A stretch of 64,000 nt of DNA from Achromobacter sp. UMC46 (GTDB lineage: Bacteria > Pseudomonadota > Gammaproteobacteria > Burkholderiales > Burkholderiaceae_B). Under the pieces are notes generated by a model, which was not told the origin of the DNA, made no database searches, and saw only the letters and a program-made list of their open reading frames with translations. Below, in pieces: positions 1 to 11,198 of the stretch (positions within the stretch are counted from its first letter, which is position 1; each line of letters opens with the position of its first letter). The DNA lies in contig NZ_LZZS01000003.1 in the NCBI RefSeq assembly GCF_014170335.1, forward strand, positions 1 through 64,000, in the 5' to 3' direction. A program made the translations under genes and the position numbers.

Positions 1-6
1 ATCCTG

Positions 7-1161
7 TTACAGGCCGCGCCCCGCCAGATTGGCGTACAGCGCGCGCACCCCGAAGGTCCACGGCGCGATCCCGGTGCTCAGCTGCACCTCGTTGACCAGC
101 GCGCCGATGCGCTCGGACGCGATCACCACGCGGTCGCCCAGCTTGTGCGTGAAGCCCGTGCCCGGCCCCTTGCGGTCCTGGCTGGGCGAGAACATCGTGC
201 CCAGGAACAGCATGAAGCCGTCGGGATACTGGTGATGCGCGCCACAGGCCTGGCGCACCAGGTCCAGCGGATCGCGGCTGATTTCCCGCATATGGCTCAC
301 GCCGCTCAGCGCGAAGCCGTCCTCGCCGTCGATGCGCAGCGACACGTCGGCCTGGCGGACGCTGTCCATATCGAAATCGCCGTCGAACAGGCGGATGAAG
401 GGGCCGATGGCGCATGACCCGTTGTTGTCCTTGGCCTTGGTCAGCAGCAAGGCACTGCGGCCTTCGATGTCGCGCAGGTTGACGTCGTTGCCCAAGGTGG
501 CGCCCACGACCTCGCCCCGACTGTCCACCGCCAGCACGATTTCGGGTTCCGGGTTGTTCCATTCGGATTCGGGCAGCACGCCGATCTGCGCGCCGAAACC
601 CACCGACGCCATCGCCGGGGCCTTCGAGAAAATCTCGGCATCGGGGCCGATACCCACCTCCAGGTACTGCGACCACTGGCCGCGTTCGACCAGCCCAGCC
701 TTCAGGCTTGCCGCCTGGGCGGAGCCCGGACGCAGGCGCGACAGGTCCGAGCCGATCAGCGCCTGCATCCGCACGCGGATCTCGTCGGCGCGGCGGGCGT
801 CGCCACCCGCCTCTTCTTCGATCATGCGCTCCAGCAGGCTGATGGCGAAGGTGACGCCGGCCGCCTTGACGGGTTGCAGATCGCAGGGCGCCAATAAGCG
901 CGGCCCGTCCCCGCCTTGCAGCGTGGCGGCCATCAGCGGCCGCACGTCGCCCAGCGATTCCCCGCGGGCATTGCGCGCGACCTCCACACGGTCGGCACGG
1001 TCCAGGAGGTCGGCCACGGTGGGCGCGACGGCGGTGATGTCGAAAACTTCGCCGTCGCGCACCACCACGACGCTGGGGCCGTTCACGGGTGCCGGACGCC
1101 AAACCCGGCCCACCAGCAGCGCCTGCGGCAGATCGGACGGCAACGTGTCTTGCTGGTTCAT
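7..1161 (-). CDS. Fumarylacetoacetate hydrolase (FAH) family protein
   Basis: The product is 384 aa. Its C-terminal half has the FAH fold signature: an acidic PEPEIVLAVD segment, then GNDVNLRDIEGRS and a KAKDNNGSCAIGPF stretch as in metal-dependent FAH/2-keto-4-pentenoate hydratase-like enzymes. These act on C-C or enol bonds of beta-diketo or 2-keto acids in the cytosol. The substrate cannot be read from sequence. I start it at the ATG at 1161 because GGAGACACC lies immediately upstream; an upstream in-frame start would add 27 residues of low-complexity leader. It is divergent from the IclR regulator at 1316, which is its likely controller, sharing the intergenic operator. The gene is complete, with its stop at position 7. 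Confidence 0.85.
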   Translation of the reverse strand: MNQQDTLPSDLPQALLVGRVWRPAPVNGPSVVVVRDGEVFDITAVAPTVADLLDRADRVEVARNARGESLGDVRPLMAATLQGGDGPRLLAPCDLQPVKAAGVTFAISLLERMIEEEAGGDARRADEIRVRMQALIGSDLSRLRPGSAQAASLKAGLVERGQWSQYLEVGIGPDAEIFSKAPAMASVGFGAQIGVLPESEWNNPEPEIVLAVDSRGEVVGATLGNDVNLRDIEGRSALLLTKAKDNNGSCAIGPFIRLFDGDFDMDSVRQADVSLRIDGEDGFALSGVSHMREISRDPLDLVRQACGAHHQYPDGFMLFLGTMFSPSQDRKGPGTGFTHKLGDRVVIASERIGALVNEVQLSTGIAPWTFGVRALYANLAGRGL

Positions 1162-1268
1162 GGTGTCTCCTCGCGTTGTGCGTGCCGTCGCCGTGCGTTG
1201 CCAATGATTGGCCTGCGATCCGGCATGGCATTGATGGAGCACGAGTCTAGGGGAATGGCCTTATCATG

Positions 1269-1303
1269 TCCAACATCCTGAATTTCGTTCCAATATGTTG
1301 GAA
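1269..1303. promoter_or_regulatory. Candidate IclR operator in the divergent intergenic region
   Basis: A perfect palindrome, TTCCAATATGTTGGAA (1288-1303, 6-bp arms, 4-bp spacer), is preceded by an extra half-site TCCAACAT at 1269-1276. IclR regulators commonly bind such dyads between themselves and the divergent target. The palindrome covers an ATG at 1295, which argues for starting the regulator at 1316. Confidence 0.6.
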
Positions 1304-1315
1304 AACAAACCGCCC

Positions 1316-2074
1316 ATGGCCACTGATTACGACGTTCCCGCCATTCGGCGCACGCACGACATCCTGCGGGTGCTTGCCGGGCGCCGCACGCCCGCCAAGG
1401 CGGCGGAACTGGCCCAGGCCTGCCAATTGGCCAAAAGCACGCTCTACCTGTTGCTGGATTGCCTGGAGCAGCGCCGGTGGATCGAACGCAAGGATGGCGG
1501 CTACGTCATCGGCATCGAATTGATGGCGTTGGGCGCCGCCTATCTGCGCCACGACGGCCTGGCGGCAGCCTTCCACGCGGCCGCCGGCGATTTCGTCGCC
1601 CGCTGCAACGAAGTCGTGCAGTTGGCGGTGCTGGATGGCTTCGACGTGGTCTACCTTGCCCGCGAGGACGCCCGCCGCCCCGTGCGGCTGGTGTCGGACC
1701 TGGGCTTGCGGCTGCCCGCGCACGCCTGCGCGCTGGGCAAGGCGCTGCTGGCCAACCTGCCCCCGGACGAACTGGCCGCCCGTGTGCCGGCGGAACTGCC
1801 GCGCGTCACCGACCGCACGCTGGCCACGCCGGACGCGCTCTACCGCGAACTGGACCAGGTGCGCCAGACCGGGCTGGGCCAGGACCACGAGGAAATGGCG
1901 ACGGGCCTCGTCTGCTACGCCGCCTATGTGGGCGTGACCCCGCTGGGCAAGCGGGCGGCGGTCAGCACGTCCATCCCCACCGACCGGCTGGACGACGCCC
2001 ACCGGCGCGCCGTGACGGACGGCATCCGCGAAGTGGCGCGCCGCATCGCGCAGCAGGTGATTCCTGCGATTTGA
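1316..2074 (+). CDS. IclR-family transcriptional regulator
   Basis: The product is 252 aa. Residues about 10-60 form the IclR winged helix (RTHDILRVLAGRRTPAKAAELAQACQLAKSTLYLLLDCLEQRRWI). The rest is the IclR effector domain, ending in the typical DRLDDAHRRAVTDGIREVARRIAQQ helix. It probably represses or activates the divergent FAH-family hydrolase in response to a small organic acid. The start at 1316 (MATDYDVPAIRR) is preferred over ATG 1295 because 1295 lies inside a 16-bp palindrome that looks like the operator. No strong ribosome binding site is visible for either start. Confidence 0.88.
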   Translation: MATDYDVPAIRRTHDILRVLAGRRTPAKAAELAQACQLAKSTLYLLLDCLEQRRWIERKDGGYVIGIELMALGAAYLRHDGLAAAFHAAAGDFVARCNEVVQLAVLDGFDVVYLAREDARRPVRLVSDLGLRLPAHACALGKALLANLPPDELAARVPAELPRVTDRTLATPDALYRELDQVRQTGLGQDHEEMATGLVCYAAYVGVTPLGKRAAVSTSIPTDRLDDAHRRAVTDGIREVARRIAQQVIPAI

Positions 2075-2116
2075 AGCCTGGGCGCCACACCTAAGCCCTT
2101 AGCCTGCAACGGCTTT

Positions 2117-2145
2117 TTGACTTTTGAAAAGTCCCGGGCTAATAT
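2117..2145 (+). promoter_or_regulatory. Sigma-70-type promoter for rplU-rpmA, with palindrome in the spacer
   Basis: TTGACT (2117-2122) and TAATAT (2140-2145) are separated by exactly 17 bp, upstream of rplU. A perfect 15-bp palindrome, GACTTTTGAAAAGTC (2119-2133), overlaps the -35 box and the spacer, where a bound protein would block polymerase. Confidence 0.6.
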
Positions 2146-2356
2146 CGCAGATTCGGTCAGCAATGCCCGAATTACGTCGGTTGTCCGCGTAAACCCTCTG
2201 GATACTTCCAAGCACTACGCTTGAAAGCACATGGGCGCTTTCCTTCTTGCCAGGTTCTGGCACCAAGACATGGAAGCGGCCAGTCCAGGACGGCAATCCC
2301 ACCCAGCAGGGCGGGCCCGCGCGGATAGACCCATTTACCTATTTAAGGAACACCCC

Positions 2357-2668
2357 ATGTACGCGGTCGTAAAAACCGGTGGCAAGCAGTATCGCGTTGC
2401 CGCTGGCGAAAAACTCAAGATAGAACAGATACCGGCAGACATTGGGCAAGAAATCACCCTGGACCAAGTGCTGTCCGTGGGCGAAGGCGACCAACTGAAA
2501 GTTGGCACGCCCCTCGTCCCCGGCGCTGTGGTCAAGGCAACGGTTCTTGCGCAAGGCCGCCACGACAAGGTCAAGATCTTCAAGATGCGCCGTCGCAAGC
2601 ACTATCAGAAGCGTCAGGGCCACCGTCAGAACTACACCGAAATCCGCATCGAAGCCATCACGGCTTAA
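2357..2668 (+). CDS. rplU: 50S ribosomal protein L21
   Basis: The 103-aa product is the normal length for bL21. It begins [19 protein letters not shown] and contains the basic [19 protein letters not shown] tract that contacts 23S rRNA in the large subunit. The start is ATG 2357 with AAGGAA seven bases upstream; the longer in-frame extension to 2231 has no L21 homology. It is followed 34 bp later by rpmA, the usual bL21-bL27 operon, expressed from the promoter near 2117. Confidence 0.98.
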   Translation: MYAVVKTGGKQYRVAAGEKLKIEQIPADIGQEITLDQVLSVGEGDQLKVGTPLVPGAVVKATVLAQGRHDKVKIFKMRRRKHYQKRQGHRQNYTEIRIEAITA

Positions 2669-2702
2669 GAAGCGACTCGGTACCACTTAGCAGGAGCTAA
2701 AC

Positions 2703-2963
2703 ATGGCACAGAAAAAGGGCGGCGGCTCTACGCGAAACGGACGCGACTCAGAATCAAAGCGTCTGGGCGTCAAGACTTTCGGCGGTGAATTGATTCCCGC
2801 TGGTTCGATCATCGTGCGTCAGCGCGGTACGCGCTTCCACGCTGGCGTGAACGTCGGCATGGGCAAGGACCACACCCTGTTCGCGCTGATCGACGGCAAG
2901 GTTCAATTCGGCTTCAAGGGCGCATTGAACAAGCAGACCGTTTCGATCATCGCTGCCGAGTAA
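2703..2963 (+). CDS. rpmA: 50S ribosomal protein L27
   Basis: The 86-aa product is bL27, starting [24 protein letters not shown]. The glycine/lysine-rich N-terminal tail reaches the peptidyl transferase centre, and the body carries the conserved [15 protein letters not shown] segment. AGGAG lies upstream of the ATG. It is the second gene of the rplU operon; an intrinsic terminator follows at 3013-3043, so obgE is probably transcribed at least partly from its own start. Confidence 0.98.
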   Translation: MAQKKGGGSTRNGRDSESKRLGVKTFGGELIPAGSIIVRQRGTRFHAGVNVGMGKDHTLFALIDGKVQFGFKGALNKQTVSIIAAE

Positions 2964-3012
2964 TCGGACAAGCACGGTCAGGGCACGCGGCTCAACGCGT
3001 GCCCGAACGGCA

Positions 3013-3043
3013 AAAGCCCTGTCGCATGCGGCAGGGCTTTTTT
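3013..3043 (+). terminator. Intrinsic terminator after rpmA
   Basis: AAAGCCCTG and CAGGGCTTT arms close a short loop and are followed by a run of six T. It lies 50 bp past the rpmA stop. Confidence 0.85.
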
Positions 3044-3066
3044 GTCGCCGGGCCGCCCCAAGACAA

Positions 3067-3127
3067 AAAGCGCCCCCTTGGGGGGTAGCAAGCACACGAA
3101 GTGTGTGCAGCGCGGGGGGCTCGTTTA
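3067..3127. repeat. Palindromic intergenic repeat (REP-like)
   Basis: The element contains CCCCCTTGGGGG, then GCACACGAAGTGTGTGC, bracketed by outer arms AGCGCCCCC and GGGGGGCTC, so it can fold as nested hairpins. I recall similar sequences scattered in intergenic regions of Bordetella and Achromobacter, but only one copy is present here. It separates rpmA from obgE and could also act in transcript processing. Confidence 0.6.
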
Positions 3128-3134
3128 GTTTTAA

Positions 3135-4358
<1,224 letters not shown>

Positions 4359-4413
4359 GCCATAATCGCAGTCCTTACGATTACGTCTTTTCTCGCCGCA
4401 GCCGGCGCCCATC

Positions 4414-5550
4414 ATGTCTGCTGAAACACCTGCCGTTTCCGTCGTCACCCACGCCCAGCGCCTTGTCGCCAAAGTCGGCTCGTCGCTGGTCACCAACGAA
4501 GGCCGAGGCCTGGACCGCGCCGCCGTAGCGCACTGGGCTGCACAGATCGCTGCCCTGCACAAGCAGGGCAAGCAGATCGTGCTGGTCTCCAGCGGCGCCA
4601 TCGCCGAAGGCATGGCCCGCCTGGGCTGGCGCAAGCGCCCGTCCGTCATGCACGAACTGCAGGCGGCGGCGGCCGTGGGCCAGATGGGCCTGTGCCAGGC
4701 CTATGAAGCGGCATTCGCCGAATACGGCCTGCGCACCGCGCAGATCCTGCTGACGCACGAAGACCTGGCCGACCGCCACCGTTACCTGAATGCCCGCAGC
4801 ACGCTGTTCGCGCTGCTGCGCCTGGGCGTGGTGCCGATCGTGAACGAAAACGACACGGTCGTCACCGATGAAATCCGGCTGGGCGACAACGACACGCTGG
4901 GCGCGCTGGTCACCAACCTGATCGAAGCCGACACGCTGATCATCCTGACCGATCAGCGCGGCCTGTACGATTCCGACCCTCGCAAGAATCCCGACGCCAC
5001 GTTCATGTCGCACGCGCAAGCCGGCGACCCGGCGCTGGAAGCCATGGCCGGCGGCGCCGGCAGCGGCATCGGCACGGGCGGCATGCTGACCAAGGTGCTG
5101 GCGGCCAAGCGCGCGGCGCACAGCGGGGCGCACACCGTCATCGCCTCGGGCCACGAACGCAATGTCTTGACCCGGCTGGCCCAGGGCGAATGCATCGGCA
5201 GCGAATTGCGCGCCGTGCTGCCCGTGTGGTCCGCCCGCAAGCAATGGCTGGCCGACCACCTGCGGCTGCGCGGACGCGTCGTGCTGGATGACGGCGCGGT
5301 GCAAGCACTGCTGCGCGAAGGCAAGAGCCTGCTGCCCATTGGCGTGACGGAAGTGGAAGGCGAATTCGGCCGCGGCGACGTCGTGGCCTGCGTGGACAGC
5401 CAGGGCCGCGAATGCGCCCGTGGCCTGATCAACTATTCATCGGTGGACACGCGGCGCATCCTGCGCCAGCCGTCGTCCCAGATCGCCCGAATCCTGGGCA
5501 GCATGACCGACCCCGAGCTCATGCACCGGGACAATCTGGTCGTGCTCTAG
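4414..5550 (+). CDS. proB: Glutamate 5-kinase
   Basis: The 378-aa product carries an amino-acid kinase domain (residues about 10-270) with [24 protein letters not shown] and [17 protein letters not shown] motifs. A C-terminal PUA domain (about 285-365) follows, the usual long form. It phosphorylates glutamate with ATP as the first step of proline synthesis and is normally feedback-inhibited by proline. It lies 55 bp after obgE on the same strand. The convergent neighbour ends only 17 bp downstream and no terminator hairpin is visible between them. Confidence 0.97.
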   Translation: MSAETPAVSVVTHAQRLVAKVGSSLVTNEGRGLDRAAVAHWAAQIAALHKQGKQIVLVSSGAIAEGMARLGWRKRPSVMHELQAAAAVGQMGLCQAYEAAFAEYGLRTAQILLTHEDLADRHRYLNARSTLFALLRLGVVPIVNENDTVVTDEIRLGDNDTLGALVTNLIEADTLIILTDQRGLYDSDPRKNPDATFMSHAQAGDPALEAMAGGAGSGIGTGGMLTKVLAAKRAAHSGAHTVIASGHERNVLTRLAQGECIGSELRAVLPVWSARKQWLADHLRLRGRVVLDDGAVQALLREGKSLLPIGVTEVEGEFGRGDVVACVDSQGRECARGLINYSSVDTRRILRQPSSQIARILGSMTDPELMHRDNLVVL

Positions 5551-5567
5551 GGCCCTTCCTTCCGGAT

Positions 5568-6251
5568 TTAACCTTGCTGTTCCGTGACCGGGTAGTGCTG
5601 CAGAAGAATGTAGCCCCACCCGCGCACGGCCAGCACGGGTAGATCGATATCAAAGCGGCGCGCCTTGCTGCGCAACCGCGACACCAGCACATCCACGCTG
5701 CGCGCACCCTCTTGCGGATCGCTGGGGAAGAACCGTTCGCGGCGTAGGCATTGGCCGGGCGCGTTCAACAGCCGAAGCAGGAATGCCCGTTCCGTCACGG
5801 TCAGGGGCAGCCGTTCGCCGCCGGGGCCCGACAGCACCCGCTCGCCGCCATGCACCCGCCACGCCGGCCCGTCGGTCGCGGGGGGCAGTAGCCGCCTGCG
5901 CGCGTTGCGCAACAACGCATCCCATTCCCGCGCATCCATGCGCACCGAGCTGTAGGCATCCACGCCGGCCTCCAGCGCTTCGACGCGTTCTCGTGCCGAG
6001 GCCGCAGGCGCCTGCCACACCACCACCGCATCCGGGGCCGCGCGCCGCAAGGCGGCGATCAACTGCGGCACCTGCTTGCCCTGGCCGCGCAGCACCATCG
6101 CATCGACATCCTGCGTGCGCAGGCGGTCCAGGAGTTCGGTCGGCGACTCGCACGCGCTGACTTGCCAGTGAAATTCACGCAAGGCAGCGACAAAATTATT
6201 GCTCGTCATTTCATCAAGTTGCACGACGAACACATTGCCCCGTTCCCGCAT
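5568..6251 (-). CDS. OmpR-type winged-helix regulator with degenerate receiver domain
   Basis: The product is 227 aa. Residues 1-120 follow the spacing of a response-regulator receiver (VFVVQLDEM, then a VDAMVLRGQ strand), but the phosphoacceptor aspartate after the third strand is absent. Residues about 130-220 are a Trans_reg_C winged helix (LTVTERAFLLRLLNAPGQCLRRERFF ... VDVLVSRLRSKARR ... VRGWGYIL). It is therefore probably a phosphorylation-independent DNA-binding protein. No histidine kinase is adjacent. It is divergent from the small HTH gene at 6331, with 79 bp between them. Confidence 0.8.
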   Translation of the reverse strand: MRERGNVFVVQLDEMTSNNFVAALREFHWQVSACESPTELLDRLRTQDVDAMVLRGQGKQVPQLIAALRRAAPDAVVVWQAPAASARERVEALEAGVDAYSSVRMDAREWDALLRNARRRLLPPATDGPAWRVHGGERVLSGPGGERLPLTVTERAFLLRLLNAPGQCLRRERFFPSDPQEGARSVDVLVSRLRSKARRFDIDLPVLAVRGWGYILLQHYPVTEQQG

Positions 6252-6330
6252 GCGTTCGCACCTCCGAAATTATCACTTAAGTAATGCTTATAGCCACCAA
6301 AGTAAACCATGAGCAAGCTTCAATCGACGC

Positions 6331-6780
6331 GTGAAGACATTTTCAGACCGATTGAAGCAAACCCGTCTTCTGCGTGGTCACACGCAGAAGACGCTCGCGC
6401 GTCTGGCGCGGATTTCGCAAAGTGCAATCGCCAGTTACGAAAGCGGGCTGCGCCACTCCAGCCGGTCCGTGCGCAAGCTTGCTCAGATTCTGAAGATCGA
6501 ACCGGAATGGCTGGAAACCGGCAAGGGCCCCATGGAACTGCCCATGGACGGCTACGACCTGTCCGACACGCTACCGCCCGCCGGCGTCGCCGAAACGATG
6601 CCGCGCCTGCCCAAGCGGCGCCGGCCTCAGGCACCCTGGCCCTTTCCGAATATCGCGCCCGCGCAGTTCGACGGACTGACGCCCGAAGACCGCGTGATGC
6701 TCGAAGCGCTGACGCTGACCTTCATCGAAACCGCGCAAGCCCGCCGCACCGTCAAGCCGCGCGGGCGCAAGATGGGCTGA
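6331..6780 (+). CDS. XRE-family helix-turn-helix protein
   Basis: The product is 149 aa. Residues about 5-65 form a Cro/CI-type HTH (FSDRLKQTRLLRGHTQKTLARLARISQSAIASYESGLRHSSRSVRKLAQIL), followed by EPEWLETGKGP as in phage-type repressors. The C-terminal half is short and basic, with no LexA/CI peptidase residues. The start is a GTG at 6331; a stop codon 18 bases upstream closes the frame, so no ATG is possible. The Shine-Dalgarno is weak. It may be a domesticated regulator, and its target is unknown. Confidence 0.8.
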   Translation: MKTFSDRLKQTRLLRGHTQKTLARLARISQSAIASYESGLRHSSRSVRKLAQILKIEPEWLETGKGPMELPMDGYDLSDTLPPAGVAETMPRLPKRRRPQAPWPFPNIAPAQFDGLTPEDRVMLEALTLTFIETAQARRTVKPRGRKMG

Positions 6781-6832
6781 TCCCGGCCTGACCGGAACGC
6801 CCTCCCCCTGATTTCACGCGCCCGTCGCGGAC

Positions 6833-6865
6833 AAAAAAAAACCGCATCGATCGATGCGGTTTTTT
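6833..6865. terminator. Bidirectional intrinsic terminator
   Basis: ACCGCATCGA and TCGATGCGGT form a perfect stem, flanked by an A-run on the left and a T-run on the right. It therefore serves both the plus-strand HTH gene ending at 6780 and the minus-strand lipoprotein ending at 6920. Confidence 0.9.
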
Positions 6866-6919
6866 GTCGTCTGCCAGAAGCTGGCAGGCGCGGAGGAGCG
6901 GGTGGCAGGCCCGCCTGAA

Positions 6920-7483
6920 TCAGGGCTTGGGAGCCGGTGCGGGTGCCGCACCGCCTGCGGCCGGAGCCTGCCCGGCATCGCCACGGATCTTGGCGGCGAT
7001 TTCAGAGGCGGCTTGGGCCGAGGCCACGCCAAACGCCAGCACGCCGCGGTTCAGCGGTTCGGCGATGCTGGGAGCTGCGACCAGTTCCTGATCGATCACC
7101 AGCGCCAGGCGGTTGCCGACGTTCTTCGTGCTCACGTCCGTCAATTTACGCGCGCCGGCTTCCGAGAAGCGCAAGCCCACGAAGTTCTGGCCTTGGCGAT
7201 CCACCAGGGCCGCGGCGTCGGTCAGGTCGGCGCGCGTCAACACGGGCGTCGACTGCATGTAGAGCTTGCCGTCAGGCAGCGAGATTTCGCGCAGGCCCGG
7301 CGCGGGCTGCTGCTGTGCCAGATAGAAGTCGACCGACGAGGCGGTGGCCGGCTGCGTGGCCTGCTGGCCGGCTTCGGGCGTGGCCGCGGCACCGGACGAC
7401 TTTGTCGGGGCGGTCTTGCAACCTGCCAGCGCCAATGTCACTACAACCAGGGCGGGCGCCAATTTGCGTAGGGTCAGTTGCAT
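6920..7483 (-). CDS. Lipoprotein with SecD P1-head-like domain
   Basis: The product is 187 aa. The N-terminus MQLTLRKLAPALVVVTLALAGC is a lipoprotein signal peptide with lipobox LAGC, so the mature protein is a lipid-anchored periplasmic or outer-membrane protein. After an Ala/Thr/Gln-rich linker, residues about 75-165 (YMQSTPVLTRADLTDA ... VGLRFSEAGARKLTDVS ... LALVIDQELVAAPSI) resemble the P1 head subdomain of SecD. It ends in a Pro/Ala-rich tail. The start at 7483 has AAGAAGGAAT upstream. The much longer frame extending rightwards is antisense to thiC. The role is unknown; such proteins are not known Sec components. Confidence 0.82.
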   Translation of the reverse strand: MQLTLRKLAPALVVVTLALAGCKTAPTKSSGAAATPEAGQQATQPATASSVDFYLAQQQPAPGLREISLPDGKLYMQSTPVLTRADLTDAAALVDRQGQNFVGLRFSEAGARKLTDVSTKNVGNRLALVIDQELVAAPSIAEPLNRGVLAFGVASAQAASEIAAKIRGDAGQAPAAGGAAPAPAPKP

Positions 7484-7633
7484 GCTCGATTCCTTCTTAA
7501 GTGGGCTGGTCCCGGCGAGACGACTGCCCGCCGGGCGTTTCATTGAAAAAGTGTACCGAACCTGAATGACACTGTCGCCCCAGACTGAATCCAAATGTAA
7601 AGCAGTAATACCAGCCCTGCTCGCGGTTGGCTC

Positions 7634-9727
<2,094 letters not shown>

Positions 9728-9969
9728 TTTTTTTGTTGATGGCGGGCGTTTGAGTTCTTAAGACGCCCGTCACGTCGGTGGCCTGGGGCAGGCGGCTTTC
9801 TTAGGGTTCTGCTCCACAGTGGGGAGTGGTGGAGGGTCTTGCGGGGCCCGCTCCCGGCCGGCCGCGCGGGCGGCCTTGGGGAGCTTACGCATCGTCTTGC
9901 GTCGTTGCGGGGTTCGCTTCGCGTGTAGGTGGGTTGCGTCGTGATAATGCTGGCCGGGCTCCGTAGATT

Positions 9970-10443
9970 CTATGGTTTGGCGCAAGCCTGGTTGGCGATA
10001 AAGCGATTGACGTCGAAGGGTTTGCGCGATTTCCATACGCCGAAGGCGATGCGTAGGAGTTTTCTGGCGATGATGTTTAGGGCCTGTCTTGAGGCCCAGC
10101 CCTTGGCTCGTAACGCTGCATAGAGGGGTTTGAAGGCAGCCGTTCGGCTGGCTGAAGTTGCCGCGTTATAGGCAAGGCTTCTCAGGGCCGCATCGCCCTG
10201 CTTGCTGAGTTTGCGCAGGCCTTTGTAGGCTCCAGATTCTTTGGGCCTGGGGTCTAGCCCCGCGCAGGCCACCACTGCGTCCGAAGAGGCGAACGGGATG
10301 CGGGTTACGGCCGTCACCAGAACGGCCCCATCAAGCGCATCTGCCAACTGCGACAAGGCATCCAACGCGTGCTGGACCTGAACTTGCGATCCCACGTGCT
10401 TATGCCGATCGCTGGACAGGCGCCAGCCTCGTCTTGCGATCAA
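9970..10443 (-). pseudogene. IS110-family transposase, C-terminal fragment
   Basis: About 150 codons remain. The segment RIPFASSDAVVACAGLDPRPKESG followed by LRKLSKQGDAALRSLAYNAATSASRT and LNIIARKLLRIAFGVWKS is the C-terminal Transposase_20 region of IS110/IS116/IS902 enzymes, which are normally 330-400 aa. The N-terminal DEDD catalytic domain is missing, so it is a dead remnant. The exact upstream breakpoint is not clear; the first 20 or so residues may be unrelated sequence. The 242 bp between thiC and this fragment hold a GGGCGT/ACGCCC hairpin (9741-9771) and no gene. Confidence 0.75.
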
Positions 10444-10672
10444 TCGGCGGTCACGGCCGCTAGAGTCTTAATCGACGTATTTGGGCGGGGTGGGATATCT
10501 ACCAACGTCAGTCCGCTAGTGACGGCTGATGAATGGGTGCGCCCCGGTCCCCAGCACCTCCGACGTGAGATCGGCAAGTGCTATAAAAACATACAAGGAT
10601 GGGTGGAGTGTGTTCACGATCAATCCATCAGAGGAACGTCATCGCCGCCCCCCATCACCGGCCTCCCTTTTA

Positions 10673-10733
10673 GACGGGTGGCGCGCGTACAGACTCGAAA
10701 AAGCAAGCAGCTATCTAGCGCGCGCCACCCGTC
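10673..10733. repeat. 15-bp perfect inverted repeat, 31-bp loop
   Basis: Arms 10673-10687 and 10719-10733 are exact reverse complements (GACGGGTGGCGCGCG). Both arms contain the 11-mer GGGTGGCGCGC, which recurs in the larger module at 10923-11087. Confidence 0.85.
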
Positions 10734-10922
10734 GCTCCACCTCCCCCACCTGACTGCGGGAACCACTAGCAAACCACTCATCACCAGCGCGCAAGCGACT
10801 ACCGCCCCGACGCATCAACAACGCGTATGCCGAATGCGGCCGCCCGCGCGGATGCATGAGGCGGGCCCCGAAAATCTCGTGAGTAAACAGCGCTCTAGCA
10901 GCGCACAAACCAAGACGGCGCA

Positions 10923-11087
10923 GCTCGTCGCCGGGGTCGGGTGGGTGGCGCGCAACCTTGATGCGCCCGAGGGAATCTGAAGGCAGCGGCCACAGGCCGC
11001 AACGAAGATGACGAGAGGGCAGTCCGGAGCGAAGGCTCCGGACCGCAATCGTGGGCGCGCGCCACCCACCCGACCCCGGCGACGAGC
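10923..11087. repeat. 165-bp element: 31-bp perfect inverted repeats enclosing two hairpins
   Basis: Arms 10923-10953 and 11057-11087 are exact reverse complements over 31 bp. Inside lie GCGGCCACAGGCCGC (10985-10999) and a GTCCGGAG/CTCCGGAC hairpin (11023-11044). It resembles a miniature non-autonomous element or a structured RNA. No flanking target duplication was identified. Confidence 0.85.
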
Positions 11088-11198
11088 GACCTACGAAGCT
11101 CCCCATCCGCGCCTACAAAACAAAACCCGACAAAGCTCCGCCGCGAGCAACCAACAGAGCACTACCCCGCCGACTCGAAGATCGCCCCAAAAATCTCC

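Larger units (their letters stand above)
10444..11198. other. Gene-poor stretch containing two inverted-repeat modules
   Basis: No open frame here has convincing protein character. A 131-codon minus frame (10711-11106) runs straight through the inverted repeats and is probably fortuitous, although I cannot exclude a repeat-encoded hypothetical protein. The main content is the two inverted-repeat modules annotated separately. It lies between the IS110 fragment and the end of the oxidase gene. Confidence 0.6.

Noticed and set aside
9741..9771. Hairpin after thiC as a terminator
   Set aside because: The T-run lies before the stem instead of after it, and the opposite strand offers only A residues.
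10711..11106. 131-aa minus-strand frame in the inverted-repeat region
   Set aside because: It runs through the 31-bp repeats and both hairpins and has low-complexity Arg-rich sequence; kept only as a possibility in the region note.
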